Source: Staphylospora marina (GTDB lineage Bacteria; Bacillota; Bacilli; Thermoactinomycetales; Thermoactinomycetaceae). From it: DNA of 64,000 nt. This document shows, piece after piece, positions 8,090-15,519 of the stretch. The notes beneath the pieces are model-generated. The model did no database searches. It saw only the letters and a list, made by a program, of their open reading frames with translations, and was not told the origin of the DNA. The DNA lies in assembly GCF_003856495.1 (NCBI RefSeq), contig NZ_CP034118.1, positions 2,447,842 through 2,511,841 on the forward strand, given 5' to 3'. A program made the position numbers and the translations under genes. Each line of letters starts with the position of its first letter. Within the stretch, counting starts at the first letter, position 1.

Positions 8090-8305
8090 TTACTTGGGGC
8101 CGTTCCGATCTCCGTGGTTGCGGTCGGACTTTCCTTTTTCCAGCCAGTACACCAGCAGGACTTGACTCAGGATTTCAAACCAGTCTTTGGCCTCCTGGTA
8201 TACCTCCAGAATCAGGTCCCACACAATCCTCACTCCCTTTCCTGTCACTGCTTGAACAGCAGCTACTTCGCTCATGCACATTTCGGGACAAAGCCTGATG
8301 TGCAT
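8090..8305 (-). CDS. small hypothetical protein
   Basis: A 71-residue frame beginning MHIRLCPEMC; the ATG at 8305 has GGTGGG about 8 bases upstream. The middle is a possible amphipathic or membrane helix (WFEILSQVLLVYWLEKGK). Support comes from its frame, an extended -10 (TGATATAAT, 8416-8424 on the minus strand) upstream and a hairpin directly downstream. ATG at 8275 (MSEVAAVQAV) is an alternative start. Family unknown. Confidence 0.45.
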   Translation of the reverse strand: MHIRLCPEMCMSEVAAVQAVTGKGVRIVWDLILEVYQEAKDWFEILSQVLLVYWLEKGKSDRNHGDRNGPK

Positions 8306-8415
8306 AAGCAATCACCCACCGGATAAGCGAAAGTAGCGATCTGGATGCGTGACAGGAAGAGGAGTCATGATGCGGGTGTTTGAAAAGCCGACCTTTGTCG
8401 CGTCTCGCAATTGAA

Positions 8416-8424
8416 ATTATATCA
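8416..8424 (-). promoter_or_regulatory. extended -10 promoter for the small gene
   Basis: The minus strand reads TGATATAAT, a perfect -10 (TATAAT, 8421-8416) with the TG extension. The -35 is poor. It would give a ~100-base leader before the ATG at 8305. Confidence 0.5.
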
Positions 8425-8647
8425 TAAAATCTGAATACACAGTATAGTCGGTGCCTTTTACTCCCAGAATGACCAGCAAAGCAGTCTATTTTCTCAGAAT
8501 CCCCAATCTCAATCCGAAACAATTTGATTTTTACTCCGGCGAACATGAAATCACAATTGCCCAATTTGGGCGAGAATCCCCGGGAAAATATGAAATTGAT
8601 AAAAAAATCGGATTCGGAAAATGGGACAATAAATTTCATGTAACTTA

Positions 8648-8676
8648 TTGATATGAAAATGATATTGCATTATACT
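8648..8676 (+). promoter_or_regulatory. strong SigA-type promoter
   Basis: TTGATA (8648-8653), exactly 17 bases, TATACT (8671-8676). The transcript would start near 8683 and run into a series of hairpins with no convincing coding frame. Confidence 0.75.
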
Positions 8677-8682
8677 GTAACT

Positions 8683-9484
8683 GAGTGAAGAAATTCAGCA
8701 AATTCTGTTTTCGGTGTGTATCATACGGATCACCAAGCACTCCTTGGAAAGGATCCGTATTTACATGCGGTTTGTTGTTTCCATTTTTCAAAAATGAGCA
8801 CGAAGCCTTCTCCCCGGGAGACTCGGTGCTCCAGTGCGGTTTGCTTTCACCTCAAGTAATGTTGCGGCCATTACTTGAGGAAGTCGTTGATCATCACCAC
8901 AAGATCAATGAGTTGGATAACATGGGTGGCCTTCAGCGCGGTGAGCCATCCATGTTTTCTTTTTGCTTTGACTTTTTCGGCCACCGTTATCCCCCCTTTT
9001 TTTTCGGAATAAAAAGGGAGATGCAAACCGCCCATCTTTCTTTCAATTTTTTAAACACGGAATTTTTCGTTTTTTTCGGGAATGATAAGTTTTTCACTTA
9101 TTCGGGCCCATCGACAGATCTGCTTTCAACCCCTGCAAAGGGAAGTGGCTGATTCTTTAACAATCAGACATCGGACAGGTATTTGGTGATGCTCCGTTTC
9201 TTGACGCAAAAAGCAAATGTACATTTGGTATGATTTCACCTATTTTCAGGATACAACAAAAGAATCAGAGGCGCAATATTTTGTTGTGAAGTTTTTTAAT
9301 TTTCACTAACTTTCAATCGAATTTCGGTTGGATTGCTTTATATTTCTTTGGTTTATTTATATCCGTTGACGGGCCGATTCAAACAAACCGGGCACCATTT
9401 GGCTCCCCTGGAGCTGTCACGCTGCCGCTTCAATGAATGCACATAATAAGAGAGGAATGCAAAATCGCATGCCTCTCATTTTTT
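8683..9484 (+). ncRNA. candidate structured non-coding RNA (novel)
   Basis: Downstream of a strong promoter lie successive stems: ATACGGATC 8723-8731/8752-8760 with inner CCAAG/CTTGG; GAGCAC 8796-8801/8826-8831; a perfect 12-bp stem CCTCAAGTAATG 8850-8861/8869-8880; TTGATC 8887-8892/8903-8908; and a 12-bp stem with one G-U 8919-8930/8945-8956. GCGGTTTGC (8836-8844) is complementary to GCAAACCGC (9023-9031), so the last three stems could sit in a closed multi-helix junction. Another copy of GCGGTTTG (8767-8774) could compete. The next strong terminator is at 9450-9484. The GTG frame at 8685 is not protein-like. The 3' end, and whether this is one RNA, are uncertain. Confidence 0.45.
9450..9484 (+). 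terminator. strong rho-independent terminator
   Basis: GAGAGG and ATGC arms (9450-9460) pair with GCAT and CCTCTC (9467-9477) around AAAATC, followed by A and six T. It has no obvious protein gene upstream and probably ends the non-coding transcript from 8683, or a second transcript starting near the extended -10 TGGTATGAT at 9226-9234. Confidence 0.8.
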
Positions 9485-9596
9485 GGAATCTTTAGTTGGT
9501 GCGAACATCAGCTCTCCAAGACGGAGAGGCTTTGTGTTCACCAGGGATTAGCTTGAACACCCAGTCCGGGAAGCAACCGGTGGAACTGACGCGGCA
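9485..9596. other. gene-free stretch with one hairpin
   Basis: No gene is seen. CTCTCC/GGAGAG within GGTGCGAACA...TGTTCACC (about 9499-9542) forms a stem with a bulge; function unknown. Confidence 0.4.
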
Positions 9597-9813
9597 CTTT
9601 CAGTTCCATCCTGAATGCACCTCTAATTTTGTTTGAGAACAAGATTGTTCGTGATCTTGGTTTTAATTCCAGCATGGATCCAACTCAAACCATTTTTCCG
9701 TGTAAGAAATTTTGGATTGCCAATGCCCTTTCAATTCCACTATGGATTCAATTCAAACCCAATAGGCTGGCCAAACCTTAGGCCCTTTAATTCCACTATG
9801 GATCCAACCAAAC
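9597..9813 (-). CRISPR. decayed CRISPR array C (four repeat relics)
   Basis: Repeat-like units at 9597-9627 (very degenerate), 9660-9690, 9728-9758 and 9785-9813 are separated by 32, 37 and 26 bases. They keep AATTCCA-C-ATGGAT-CAA--CAAAC but no two are identical, and the usual leader is absent on the right. This looks like a remnant of the same array family as A, B and D. Confidence 0.55.
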
Positions 9814-9888
9814 GGTTGGGGCGTTTCTGTATGGGAAGATGGTGTATTTCTTTCAATCTGAGTGAACAAAACAGTGAGGTATGTTCAA

Positions 9889-10154
9889 TGACTCGTGCGA
9901 TGAAAACGGTAATTGAGAGACTGAAAAACGATCTGATGTTTGCGACCGAGTATCTGAACGATCCGCGATCCGCTCTTCAAGGATATGACTTGGCACGCGA
10001 AAAATATCAGGCATTGATTGCACGGAGTAACTATTATGACTTTATCTCAAGGGCGTATAAAGTCGCCCAGGGAGTCAGGCCAACTGTCTCTGAATTGGTA
10101 ACCATCTTTCAGGAAAAGGGGATGAAGAACCCAGGCTCCAATGCGATGCTTTAA
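9889..10154 (+). CDS. small hypothetical helical protein
   Basis: The 88-residue frame from ATG 9889 (GAGG 9 bases upstream) reads as an ordinary soluble helical protein: MKTVIERLKNDLMFATEYL, RSALQGYDLAREKYQALIAR, FISRAYKVAQGVRPTVSELV. I do not recognise a family. It starts 75 bases right of the array C relics and is followed by fragments of other genes, so it may itself be a remnant. Confidence 0.5.
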
Positions 10155-10371
10155 TATTTTGACTCGTTACGAGGGCAAACCGATTTTCAAGGAGGGCATT
10201 AATTATTTTCCACCTTTAAATCCTGTGCCGGGGCATGACATATATTCCATTGGGGCCATTTTGTATACGCTTCTCTCCGTTAGCCTACTTAAACTTTTTG
10301 AAGATCATCAGAAAGGAGTTCAACAATCGAAACCTTCAAAAAGCATGGGAACGATCAGAGTTGCCGAGTGA
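10141..10371 (+). pseudogene. fragment with protein-kinase-like motif
   Basis: The frame contains PVPGHDIYSIGAILYTLLS, which resembles subdomain IX of bacterial Ser/Thr kinases (sDIYSLGxxLYxLL). Nothing else of a kinase (Gly loop, HRD, DFG) is present around it and the frame overlaps the end of the preceding gene. If the resemblance is real, this is a gene scrap. Confidence 0.3.
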
Positions 10372-10487
10372 TGTCCCGTCCAGGTTTATAGAGATCCAGG
10401 AAAAATGCCTTTGTTCTGATTGCCGAAAACGATATCGTCGGGTTGATCATTGGAGAGACCCGAGGTTTTTGCAGGGGAGTTGATGAT

Positions 10488-10892
10488 ATGCGATATACTA
10501 CTTCGCTTGAAGGAATTCTTCCTGAGCACTTGGATGGAGGTTTTTTTGACGGATGGCCAAACAAGCCAACTCCCGAAGTCCATTTGAAAATCCTTCGAGG
10601 AAGCTGGAAAGTGGTATTGGCAGTCGATGAAGATTCCGGGAAAGTGGCGGGTTTCATCAATGCCGTCAGTCGCATTTTGTCGGCGTACATCCCCTTGCTC
10701 GAGGTATTGCCGCAGTATCGAAACCGGGGAATCGGAACGCAATTGGTCCAACTCATGCTGGATGAGCTGAACATGCTTTACATGGTGGATTTGTTGTGTG
10801 ATGAATCGTTGCGGCCGTTTTACGAAAAACTGGGGATGAAACCGGCAACGGGCATGATGATTCGAAATTACAAGCGACAATCTGGCATATAG
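10488..10892 (+). CDS. GNAT family N-acetyltransferase
   Basis: A 134-residue single-domain GNAT: WKVVLAVDEDSGKVAGFINAVS (strands beta2-beta3), LEVLPQYRNRGIGTQLVQLMLDEL (Q/RxxGxG/A acetyl-CoA loop, RNRGIG), then LCDESLRPFYEKLGM. ATG 10488 is chosen for the GGGGAG 8-9 bases upstream. The frame stays open to a TAG at about 10391 and reads NAFVLIAENDIVGLIIGE, itself like GNAT strands, so the gene may descend from a longer protein or lie beside a remnant. Substrate unknown. A terminator follows. Confidence 0.75.
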   Translation: MRYTTSLEGILPEHLDGGFFDGWPNKPTPEVHLKILRGSWKVVLAVDEDSGKVAGFINAVSRILSAYIPLLEVLPQYRNRGIGTQLVQLMLDELNMLYMVDLLCDESLRPFYEKLGMKPATGMMIRNYKRQSGI

Positions 10893-10925
10893 AAGGTTTG
10901 CGCCGCAAACTATCTATGCCGAAAG

Positions 10926-10948
10926 GAGAGGGGAACCCCCTCTCTTTT
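10926..10948 (+). terminator. rho-independent terminator of the GNAT gene
   Basis: GAGAGGGG (10926-10933), loop AAC, CCCCTCTC (10937-10944), TTTTATTTT. Confidence 0.85.
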
Positions 10949-10951
10949 ATT

Positions 10952-11149
10952 TTACCTGACAGGAAAGCTGATCCTCCCGACGATCTGGAAGGCGGGACGG
11001 AACCACAGGGTAGATTCCACATCCCAGCCGACGAAGAAACCATATCGGTTTTCCCGGATCCCGTGATCCGTGAGATGCAGCGCGTCCCAGTCCCGGCTGA
11101 GACGTTCGAAATCCAACGTGGGAAGGATTTCGCTGGTCAGCCGATACTC
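10952..11149 (-). pseudogene. 3' fragment of an unknown protein gene
   Basis: On the minus strand an open frame ending at TAA 10954-10952 reads YRLTSEILPTLDFERLSR, DWDALHLTDHGIRENRYGFF and VGWDVESTLWFRPAFQIVGR, with a convincing protein-like composition. No start codon with a ribosome site is found. The frame runs into the distal repeat of CRISPR array D, so the 5' part seems lost or replaced. Family not recognised. Confidence 0.5.
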
Positions 11150-11311
11150 GTCGAATCCACTATGGATTCAACTCAAACGCTTCAAACGGAAATGAACCAC
11201 CACGGGAAAATCCCTTTCAATTCCACCATGGATCCAACTCAAACGGACCTTTCCCACACGGTTCGGCAGAAACTGAAGCTCTTTCAATTCCACCATGGAT
11301 CCAACTCAAAC
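11148..11311 (-). CRISPR. CRISPR array D (three repeats, two spacers)
   Basis: Two identical 31-base repeats (11281-11311, 11214-11244) and one degenerate terminal repeat (11148-11178) flank spacers of 36 (11245-11280) and 35 bases (11179-11213). On the minus strand the repeat begins GTTTGAGTTGGATCCATGG and ends GGTGGAATTGAAAG; the ATTGAAAG end is the usual 5' handle of type I-B/III crRNAs. The leader with promoter lies to the right, and the degenerate repeat is leader-distal, as in true arrays. It is the best preserved of the four arrays. No cas genes occur in the window. Confidence 0.85.
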
Positions 11312-11415
11312 CCTATTGTGAACGTCAGACAAATCAAGGCTTTTCCATTATACCAAACCCCAAAAAAGTCTGTGAACCGGGAATCCTGCAAAAACCCCGG
11401 GAGGTTCACAGACTT
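11312..11415 (-). promoter_or_regulatory. CRISPR leader D with promoter and insulating terminator
   Basis: Nearly identical to leader A. On the minus strand: -35 TTCACA (11376-11371), 18 bases, -10 TATAAT (11352-11347), reading into array D. A perfect 13-bp inverted repeat (11366-11378/11403-11415) followed by six T on the minus strand forms a terminator just upstream. Confidence 0.75.
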
Positions 11416-11470
11416 CGATTCAATATTCAGAAAGGATACCTATAGGTCAAGATAGAGGAGGCTTCACACC

Positions 11471-11725
11471 AATGATAAAGCCGGGGCCATTCCCCGCGAG
11501 TGCCTTTGCCATTGCAACGAAACGAGCGGGGAATGGATTCCGGCAACTCCCACCCCCAATGAAAAGCCGGATCCCTCCCCTGCAAGTGCCTTTGCCATCG
11601 CAACGAAACGAACAGGGGAAGGATTCCGGCAACTCCCCACGCACAATGAAAAGCCGAAGCCATTCCCTGCGAGTGCCTTTGCCATCGCAACGAAACGAGC
11701 AGGGGAGGGCTCCGGCCATCTGATC
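11471..11725. repeat. three tandem copies of the palindromic repeat
   Basis: Three units with a period of 86-87 bases, each starting AATGA(A/T)AAAGCCG and holding GAGTGCCTTTGCCAT(T/C)GCAA. In unit 1, GCCGG and CCATTCCCCGC at the left pair with GCGGGGAATGG and CCGGC at the right, so each unit can fold into a long hairpin. The loops are more conserved than the stems, and stem changes are partly compensatory (CCCTCCCCTG with CAGGGGAAGG in unit 2). Confidence 0.8.
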
Positions 11726-11752
11726 GTATCACCAGCAGGGGGAAGCCCGGCT

Positions 11753-12244
11753 TCATTCCCCTCTCCGAATCACCCTCGCCGGATTTCCCGCCGCAAACGC
11801 CCCTGCCGGAATGTCTTTGGTGACGACGGATCCGGCACCGACCACGACCCGGTCGCCGATGACGACGCCGGGCAGAATGGTGGTGTTGGCCCCGATCATC
11901 ACTTCATCCCCGATCACCACGTCCCCCAGCCGGTATTCATCGATCAGGTACTCGTGGGTGAGGATGGTGGTGTTGTAGCCGATGATGGTGTTCCGGCCGA
12001 TGCGGATGCGCTCGGGATACAGGATGTCCATCATCACCATGAACGCCACGGCCGTTTGTTCTCCCACTTTCATGCCCAACAGCCGCCGGTACATCCAGCG
12101 CTTGAGCGGCATGAACGGGACATACCGGGCGAGCACGATCACTAGGGTGTTTTTCAGCACCTTCAAAAACGGGACCGTCCGGTAGATCTGCCACAGGGAA
12201 TTGCTGCCGGAGACGGGATGGCGCTCGACTCTTCTCACCGTCAT
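11753..12244 (-). CDS. yvoF: hexapeptide-repeat acyltransferase, YvoF-like
   Basis: The 163-residue protein has an N-terminal hydrophobic helix region and a left-handed beta-helix built from hexads (IRIGRNTIIGYNTTILT, VVIGDEVMIGANTTILPGVVIGDRVVVGAGSVVTKDIPAG) ending in the typical GNPARVIR. Such proteins O-acetylate sugars or wall polymers with acetyl-CoA. It is the last gene of lgt-ppaX-yvoF and overlaps ppaX by 4 bases, the same order as in Bacillus subtilis. Acceptor unknown. Confidence 0.85.
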   Translation of the reverse strand: MTVRRVERHPVSGSNSLWQIYRTVPFLKVLKNTLVIVLARYVPFMPLKRWMYRRLLGMKVGEQTAVAFMVMMDILYPERIRIGRNTIIGYNTTILTHEYLIDEYRLGDVVIGDEVMIGANTTILPGVVIGDRVVVGAGSVVTKDIPAGAFAAGNPARVIRRGE

Positions 12245-12891
12245 CCCCCGTTTCGATCCACGCCCGCCACGTCGAGCAGATCCCGCATGTCTTGGAGGAA
12301 ATGATCCGGCTCGTACTTGGGAAGCTCTTCGGCATGCAGGCTCCAGGCGACGGCCGCCGAACGCACCCCCGCCCGCCGGGCGGCGATCAGGTCATACCGG
12401 CTGTCTCCCACCATCAGGGTCTCTTCCGGTTTTGCGCCGAGCTGCTCCATGGCGTACAGGATCATGTCCGGTTCCGGTTTTCCTTTGAGTCCGTCCCCGA
12501 AGCACACCACGGTGTCCATGTAGCGGTCCAGTCCGAACAGTTTGAGCCCCATGTCGACCACCATGCGCCGTTTGTTGGAGACGATGCCCATCACCACCCC
12601 GGCCTTGTGAAGAGCCTCCAGGGTCTCCGTCACGTGGGGAAACTCTTTCACGAACCGGTCATGGTTGGCTTCGTTGTGGACATGGTAGGTCTTCACCATG
12701 TCCTCCGCTTGGCTCTCGTCAAAGCGGCGCATCTGATCGATCAGCGGCTCTCCCATGATGGCCAGCACGTCCTCGCGCGTGTACCGGCCCGGGCAATGGG
12801 TTTCCAGCGTGTGCATGAACGATTGCAGGATCAGCTCGTTGGTGTCGATCAAGGTTCCGTCGAGATCAAACAGGATGACCCGGTACTTCAA
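12241..12891 (-). CDS. ppaX: pyrophosphatase PpaX (HAD family)
   Basis: The 216-residue HAD hydrolase shows motif [10 protein letters not shown] (nucleophile Asp), motif II VSNK, the conserved Lys in KGKPEPD and motif IV VGDSRYD, with an alpha-helical cap between. PpaX hydrolyses the pyrophosphate that HPr kinase/phosphorylase releases when it dephosphorylates HPr-Ser-P. Its neighbours lgt and hprK support this role over a generic phosphoglycolate phosphatase. The start overlaps the lgt stop by 4 bases. Confidence 0.9.
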   Translation of the reverse strand: MKYRVILFDLDGTLIDTNELILQSFMHTLETHCPGRYTREDVLAIMGEPLIDQMRRFDESQAEDMVKTYHVHNEANHDRFVKEFPHVTETLEALHKAGVVMGIVSNKRRMVVDMGLKLFGLDRYMDTVVCFGDGLKGKPEPDMILYAMEQLGAKPEETLMVGDSRYDLIAARRAGVRSAAVAWSLHAEELPKYEPDHFLQDMRDLLDVAGVDRNGG

Positions 12892-13910
12892 GATGGTTCC
12901 TCCCCTGTGTTTGCCGCTTTGTGTTTCCCGCTCGCGACTTCTTTCGCTTTGTTCTCTTCCGTCTCGTCCGTCGATGCGTCCGCCGCCTCTTCGCTCTCTT
13001 CTTCAAGCACAACATCGTCGGGCACATCCGCGTATCTGACGATCGCATCCTTCTTGGTTCGGCGAATCACGATCAAGACGATTCCCAACAGGACCAGCAG
13101 CACGCTGACCAGCTGGGCCGTCCGGATGTTGCCGCCCTCGAGCACACCGGGTTCGAAGAGGAGGTTCATCGGTGACCACAATGCGGCCAGGAGTCCCTCC
13201 AACCACGTCGGACCGTTGAAGGCCAGGCTGTCCGTCCGGAGTCCCTCGATGAAAAATCGACCGAGCGAATACCAGGCGAGATACGAGAAGAACATCTCCC
13301 CTCGCAAGGGATTGAGCCTCCGCAGGCCGAGCAAAAGGAGAAAGCCCGTCAGGTTCCAGAGCGATTCGTACAGGAAGGTGGGATGATGGTACGCGCCGCC
13401 GATGTTCATCTGCTCGATGATCCAGTCGGGTAGGGCGAGACCTTCCAAAAACTCACGGCTCACTTCTCCGCCGTGCGCTTCCTGGTTGACGAAATTGCCC
13501 CAGCGGCCGATCGCTTGTCCGAGAATGATGCTCGGTGCGGCGATGTCGGCCATCATCAGGAAGGGCAGCCGGTGCTTCCTCACGTACAGCCAACCGGCGA
13601 GAAACGCACCGAGCAATCCTCCGTGGATGGCCAGTCCTCCCTTCCAGATCGCCGGGATGTCCGCGGGATGAACCGCGTAATACTCCCACTCGAACGCAAC
13701 GTACCAAAGCCGGGCACCGATGATGGCGGAAGGAAGGACCCAGATCATCATGTCCAGAAACGTGTCCCCGTGCATTCCCAGCCGTTCCGTCTCACGGGTG
13801 GCGAGCCACAGTCCGAGCAACGCGGCCGTTCCCAGAATGACGCCGTACCAGTGCACCGAAAGCGGCCCGAGCTTGAATGCCACCGGATCGATGGCCAGTA
13901 GGTGATGCAT
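12888..13910 (-). CDS. lgt: prolipoprotein diacylglyceryl transferase
   Basis: This membrane enzyme moves diacylglycerol from phosphatidylglycerol to the lipobox Cys of prolipoproteins. It has about seven hydrophobic segments and the Lgt signature: [13 protein letters not shown] (catalytic-region His), [15 protein letters not shown] and [20 protein letters not shown] lies 7 bases before the ATG at 13910, so the longer frame to 14009 is not used. After the last helix the protein carries an unusual ~50-residue acidic tail ([19 protein letters not shown]). Substrate lipoproteins are encoded nearby (43273, 46344). Confidence 0.95.
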   Translation of the reverse strand: MHHLLAIDPVAFKLGPLSVHWYGVILGTAALLGLWLATRETERLGMHGDTFLDMMIWVLPSAIIGARLWYVAFEWEYYAVHPADIPAIWKGGLAIHGGLLGAFLAGWLYVRKHRLPFLMMADIAAPSIILGQAIGRWGNFVNQEAHGGEVSREFLEGLALPDWIIEQMNIGGAYHHPTFLYESLWNLTGFLLLLGLRRLNPLRGEMFFSYLAWYSLGRFFIEGLRTDSLAFNGPTWLEGLLAALWSPMNLLFEPGVLEGGNIRTAQLVSVLLVLLGIVLIVIRRTKKDAIVRYADVPDDVVLEEESEEAADASTDETEENKAKEVASGKHKAANTGEEPS

Positions 13911-14268
13911 GCGTGTGTTCCTCCCTCTTTGTGCCAGAAAATTTTCGGGAAAATCGCCGGGAAATGATGGCCCGGGAAAACGCAAAAAAACGATCACGAA
14001 GGATGACAACCCTCATGTTCCGGTTTGCGCCGCAACCTGCCCGCGACCCCTTGTCCGCTTTTCACGGACGGGCGGAAAGTTGCGGCGATCCCGCCGGTTC
14101 ATTCGGGGGCGGCATCCGCTCACGACCCCATTGTACCCCAAAAAATTTCCGCTGAAAAACGCGCTTTTCATTCCTTTTAAAAATAATTTTCTGAATAGTA
14201 TCAAGGAGATAGACACGAAATATCAGATTCATTACAATAATGTATACAAATGGACGGAGGGATTTCTG
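13911..14268. other. divergent intergenic region with one promoter
   Basis: No gene is seen between lgt and the small plus-strand gene. TAGACA (14210-14215), 17 bases and TACAAT (14233-14238) form a likely SigA promoter for that gene, with transcription starting near 14245. Confidence 0.55.
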
Positions 14269-14484
14269 TTGATCGCCATCCAGCTTTCGGATGAATACCG
14301 TCTCGCGAAACGTTACGATTGCATGGAATGCGGCCTTGAAGACGGCATGTTGGTGATCGGAAACCGGGGATATTGCGCCACCCCGGGCTGTGTCCATCAC
14401 GAACCGATTCAGTTCGTCTGTTTTCCTCACTGGAGAAAACCGAAAGCCAGCCGGGCAAACCGGGAAATCTTCCTGAACGGTTGA
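14269..14484 (+). CDS. small Cys-rich hypothetical protein
   Basis: A 71-residue frame starting at TTG 14269, with GGAGGG 7 bases upstream and a promoter at 14210-14238. It contains CMECG and CATPGC in RYDCMECGLEDGMLVIGNRG, then CVHHEPIQFVCFPHW, a spacing that could bind one zinc. Family not recognised. It stands alone between lgt and hprK and shares a terminator with hprK. Confidence 0.65.
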   Translation: MIAIQLSDEYRLAKRYDCMECGLEDGMLVIGNRGYCATPGCVHHEPIQFVCFPHWRKPKASRANREIFLNG

Positions 14485-14523
14485 AAGCCCCTTCCGAACC
14501 TGCGTCGGGAGGGGCTTTCGTTT
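14484..14523. terminator. bidirectional terminator
   Basis: AAAGCCCCTTCCG (14484-14496) pairs with CGGGAGGGGCTTT (14506-14518), one G-U pair, A- and T-flanked. It serves the small gene on the plus strand and hprK on the minus strand. Confidence 0.85.
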
Positions 14524-14526
14524 GGC

Positions 14527-15456
14527 TCAGTCATCATCCGATTCTTCCATCGCTTCGCTCAGCTTCAACGTGAATTGCTGGGCCGCGTTGTATCCGAGCC
14601 GCTTCAGCCGGAAGTTCATCGCAGCCACTTCGATGATCACCGCCAGATTTCGTCCGGGGCGAACGGGAATGGTCAGTCTCGGAAGCTCGGTGTCCAGGAT
14701 GCGGATCTTTTCCTCATCCAGACCCAACCGGTCGTATTGCCGCTTCTCCTGCCAGGCTTCCAGATGGATGACCAGGGAGATTTTCTTTTTGTCCCGGACG
14801 GCACCCGCCCCGAACAGGGTCATCACGTTGATGATGCCCAGACCGCGGATCTCGAGCAGATAGCGGATCAGTTCGGGGGCATGTCCCGTCAGGGATTCGC
14901 CCGTCTGGGTGATCTCCACGGCGTCGTCGGCCACCAGCCGGTGTCCGCGCTTCACCAGTTCCAGAGCCGTCTCGCTCTTGCCGATGCCGCTTTTGCCGGT
15001 GATCAGCACGCCGATGCCGTAGACATCGACCAGCACGCCGTGAACGGTGGTGCTGGGCGCCAGATGACGCTCCAGCCAGTTGGTCACTTTGCTGGCGAAT
15101 TTGGTGGTGGACAGGGACGTGCGCAGGACGGGCACCTTCTTTTCCTCGGATGCCTGGACCAGCTCTTCGGGCACCTCCAGTCCACGCGTCACCACGAAAC
15201 AGGGGATTTCCGGATGACAGAGCCGTCTGAGCCGGACATCGCGAAGTCCGGGGGTGAGCTCCTCGATGAAGGAAAGCTCGGTCTTGCCCAACAGCTGCAC
15301 GCGCTCCACCGGATGAAATGTGAAAAAACCGGCCAGTTCCAGTCCGGGCCGGTACATGTCCGCCACCGTGATCTCCCGTTCCAGCTGATCCCACCCGGAG
15401 ATCACTTCCAGATCAAAACGGCGCACCAATTCCTTCAGCGTCACTTTTTTGCTCAT
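14527..15456 (-). CDS. hprK: HPr kinase/phosphorylase
   Basis: The 309-residue protein phosphorylates and dephosphorylates Ser46 of HPr (and Crh), the signal for CcpA-dependent catabolite repression. Visible features: N-terminal domain ([14 protein letters not shown]), catalytic His-containing [19 protein letters not shown] with Walker [10 protein letters not shown] (~153-161), DDAVEI, and the C-terminal signature [14 protein letters not shown] precedes the ATG. In Bacillus it heads the lgt-ppaX operon; here a small convergent gene and a terminator separate it from lgt. Confidence 0.95.
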   Translation of the reverse strand: MSKKVTLKELVRRFDLEVISGWDQLEREITVADMYRPGLELAGFFTFHPVERVQLLGKTELSFIEELTPGLRDVRLRRLCHPEIPCFVVTRGLEVPEELVQASEEKKVPVLRTSLSTTKFASKVTNWLERHLAPSTTVHGVLVDVYGIGVLITGKSGIGKSETALELVKRGHRLVADDAVEITQTGESLTGHAPELIRYLLEIRGLGIINVMTLFGAGAVRDKKKISLVIHLEAWQEKRQYDRLGLDEEKIRILDTELPRLTIPVRPGRNLAVIIEVAAMNFRLKRLGYNAAQQFTLKLSEAMEESDDD

Positions 15457-15519
15457 GATCCCGATTCTCCATGACCCCCGACTCCGGGATGGGCCCGGGG
15501 CCGGGGATCGGCGTTTTTC

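Noticed and set aside
8685..9152. 155-residue frame (GTG start) within the hairpin region
   Set aside because: Its translation is dominated by Phe and low-complexity stretches, no ribosome site lies at proper distance, and the bases are better explained by RNA stems.
11427..11756. Several repetitive minus-strand frames (MAKALAG..., FRCNGKGT...)
   Set aside because: They are translations of the tandem palindromic repeat in different frames, not proteins.
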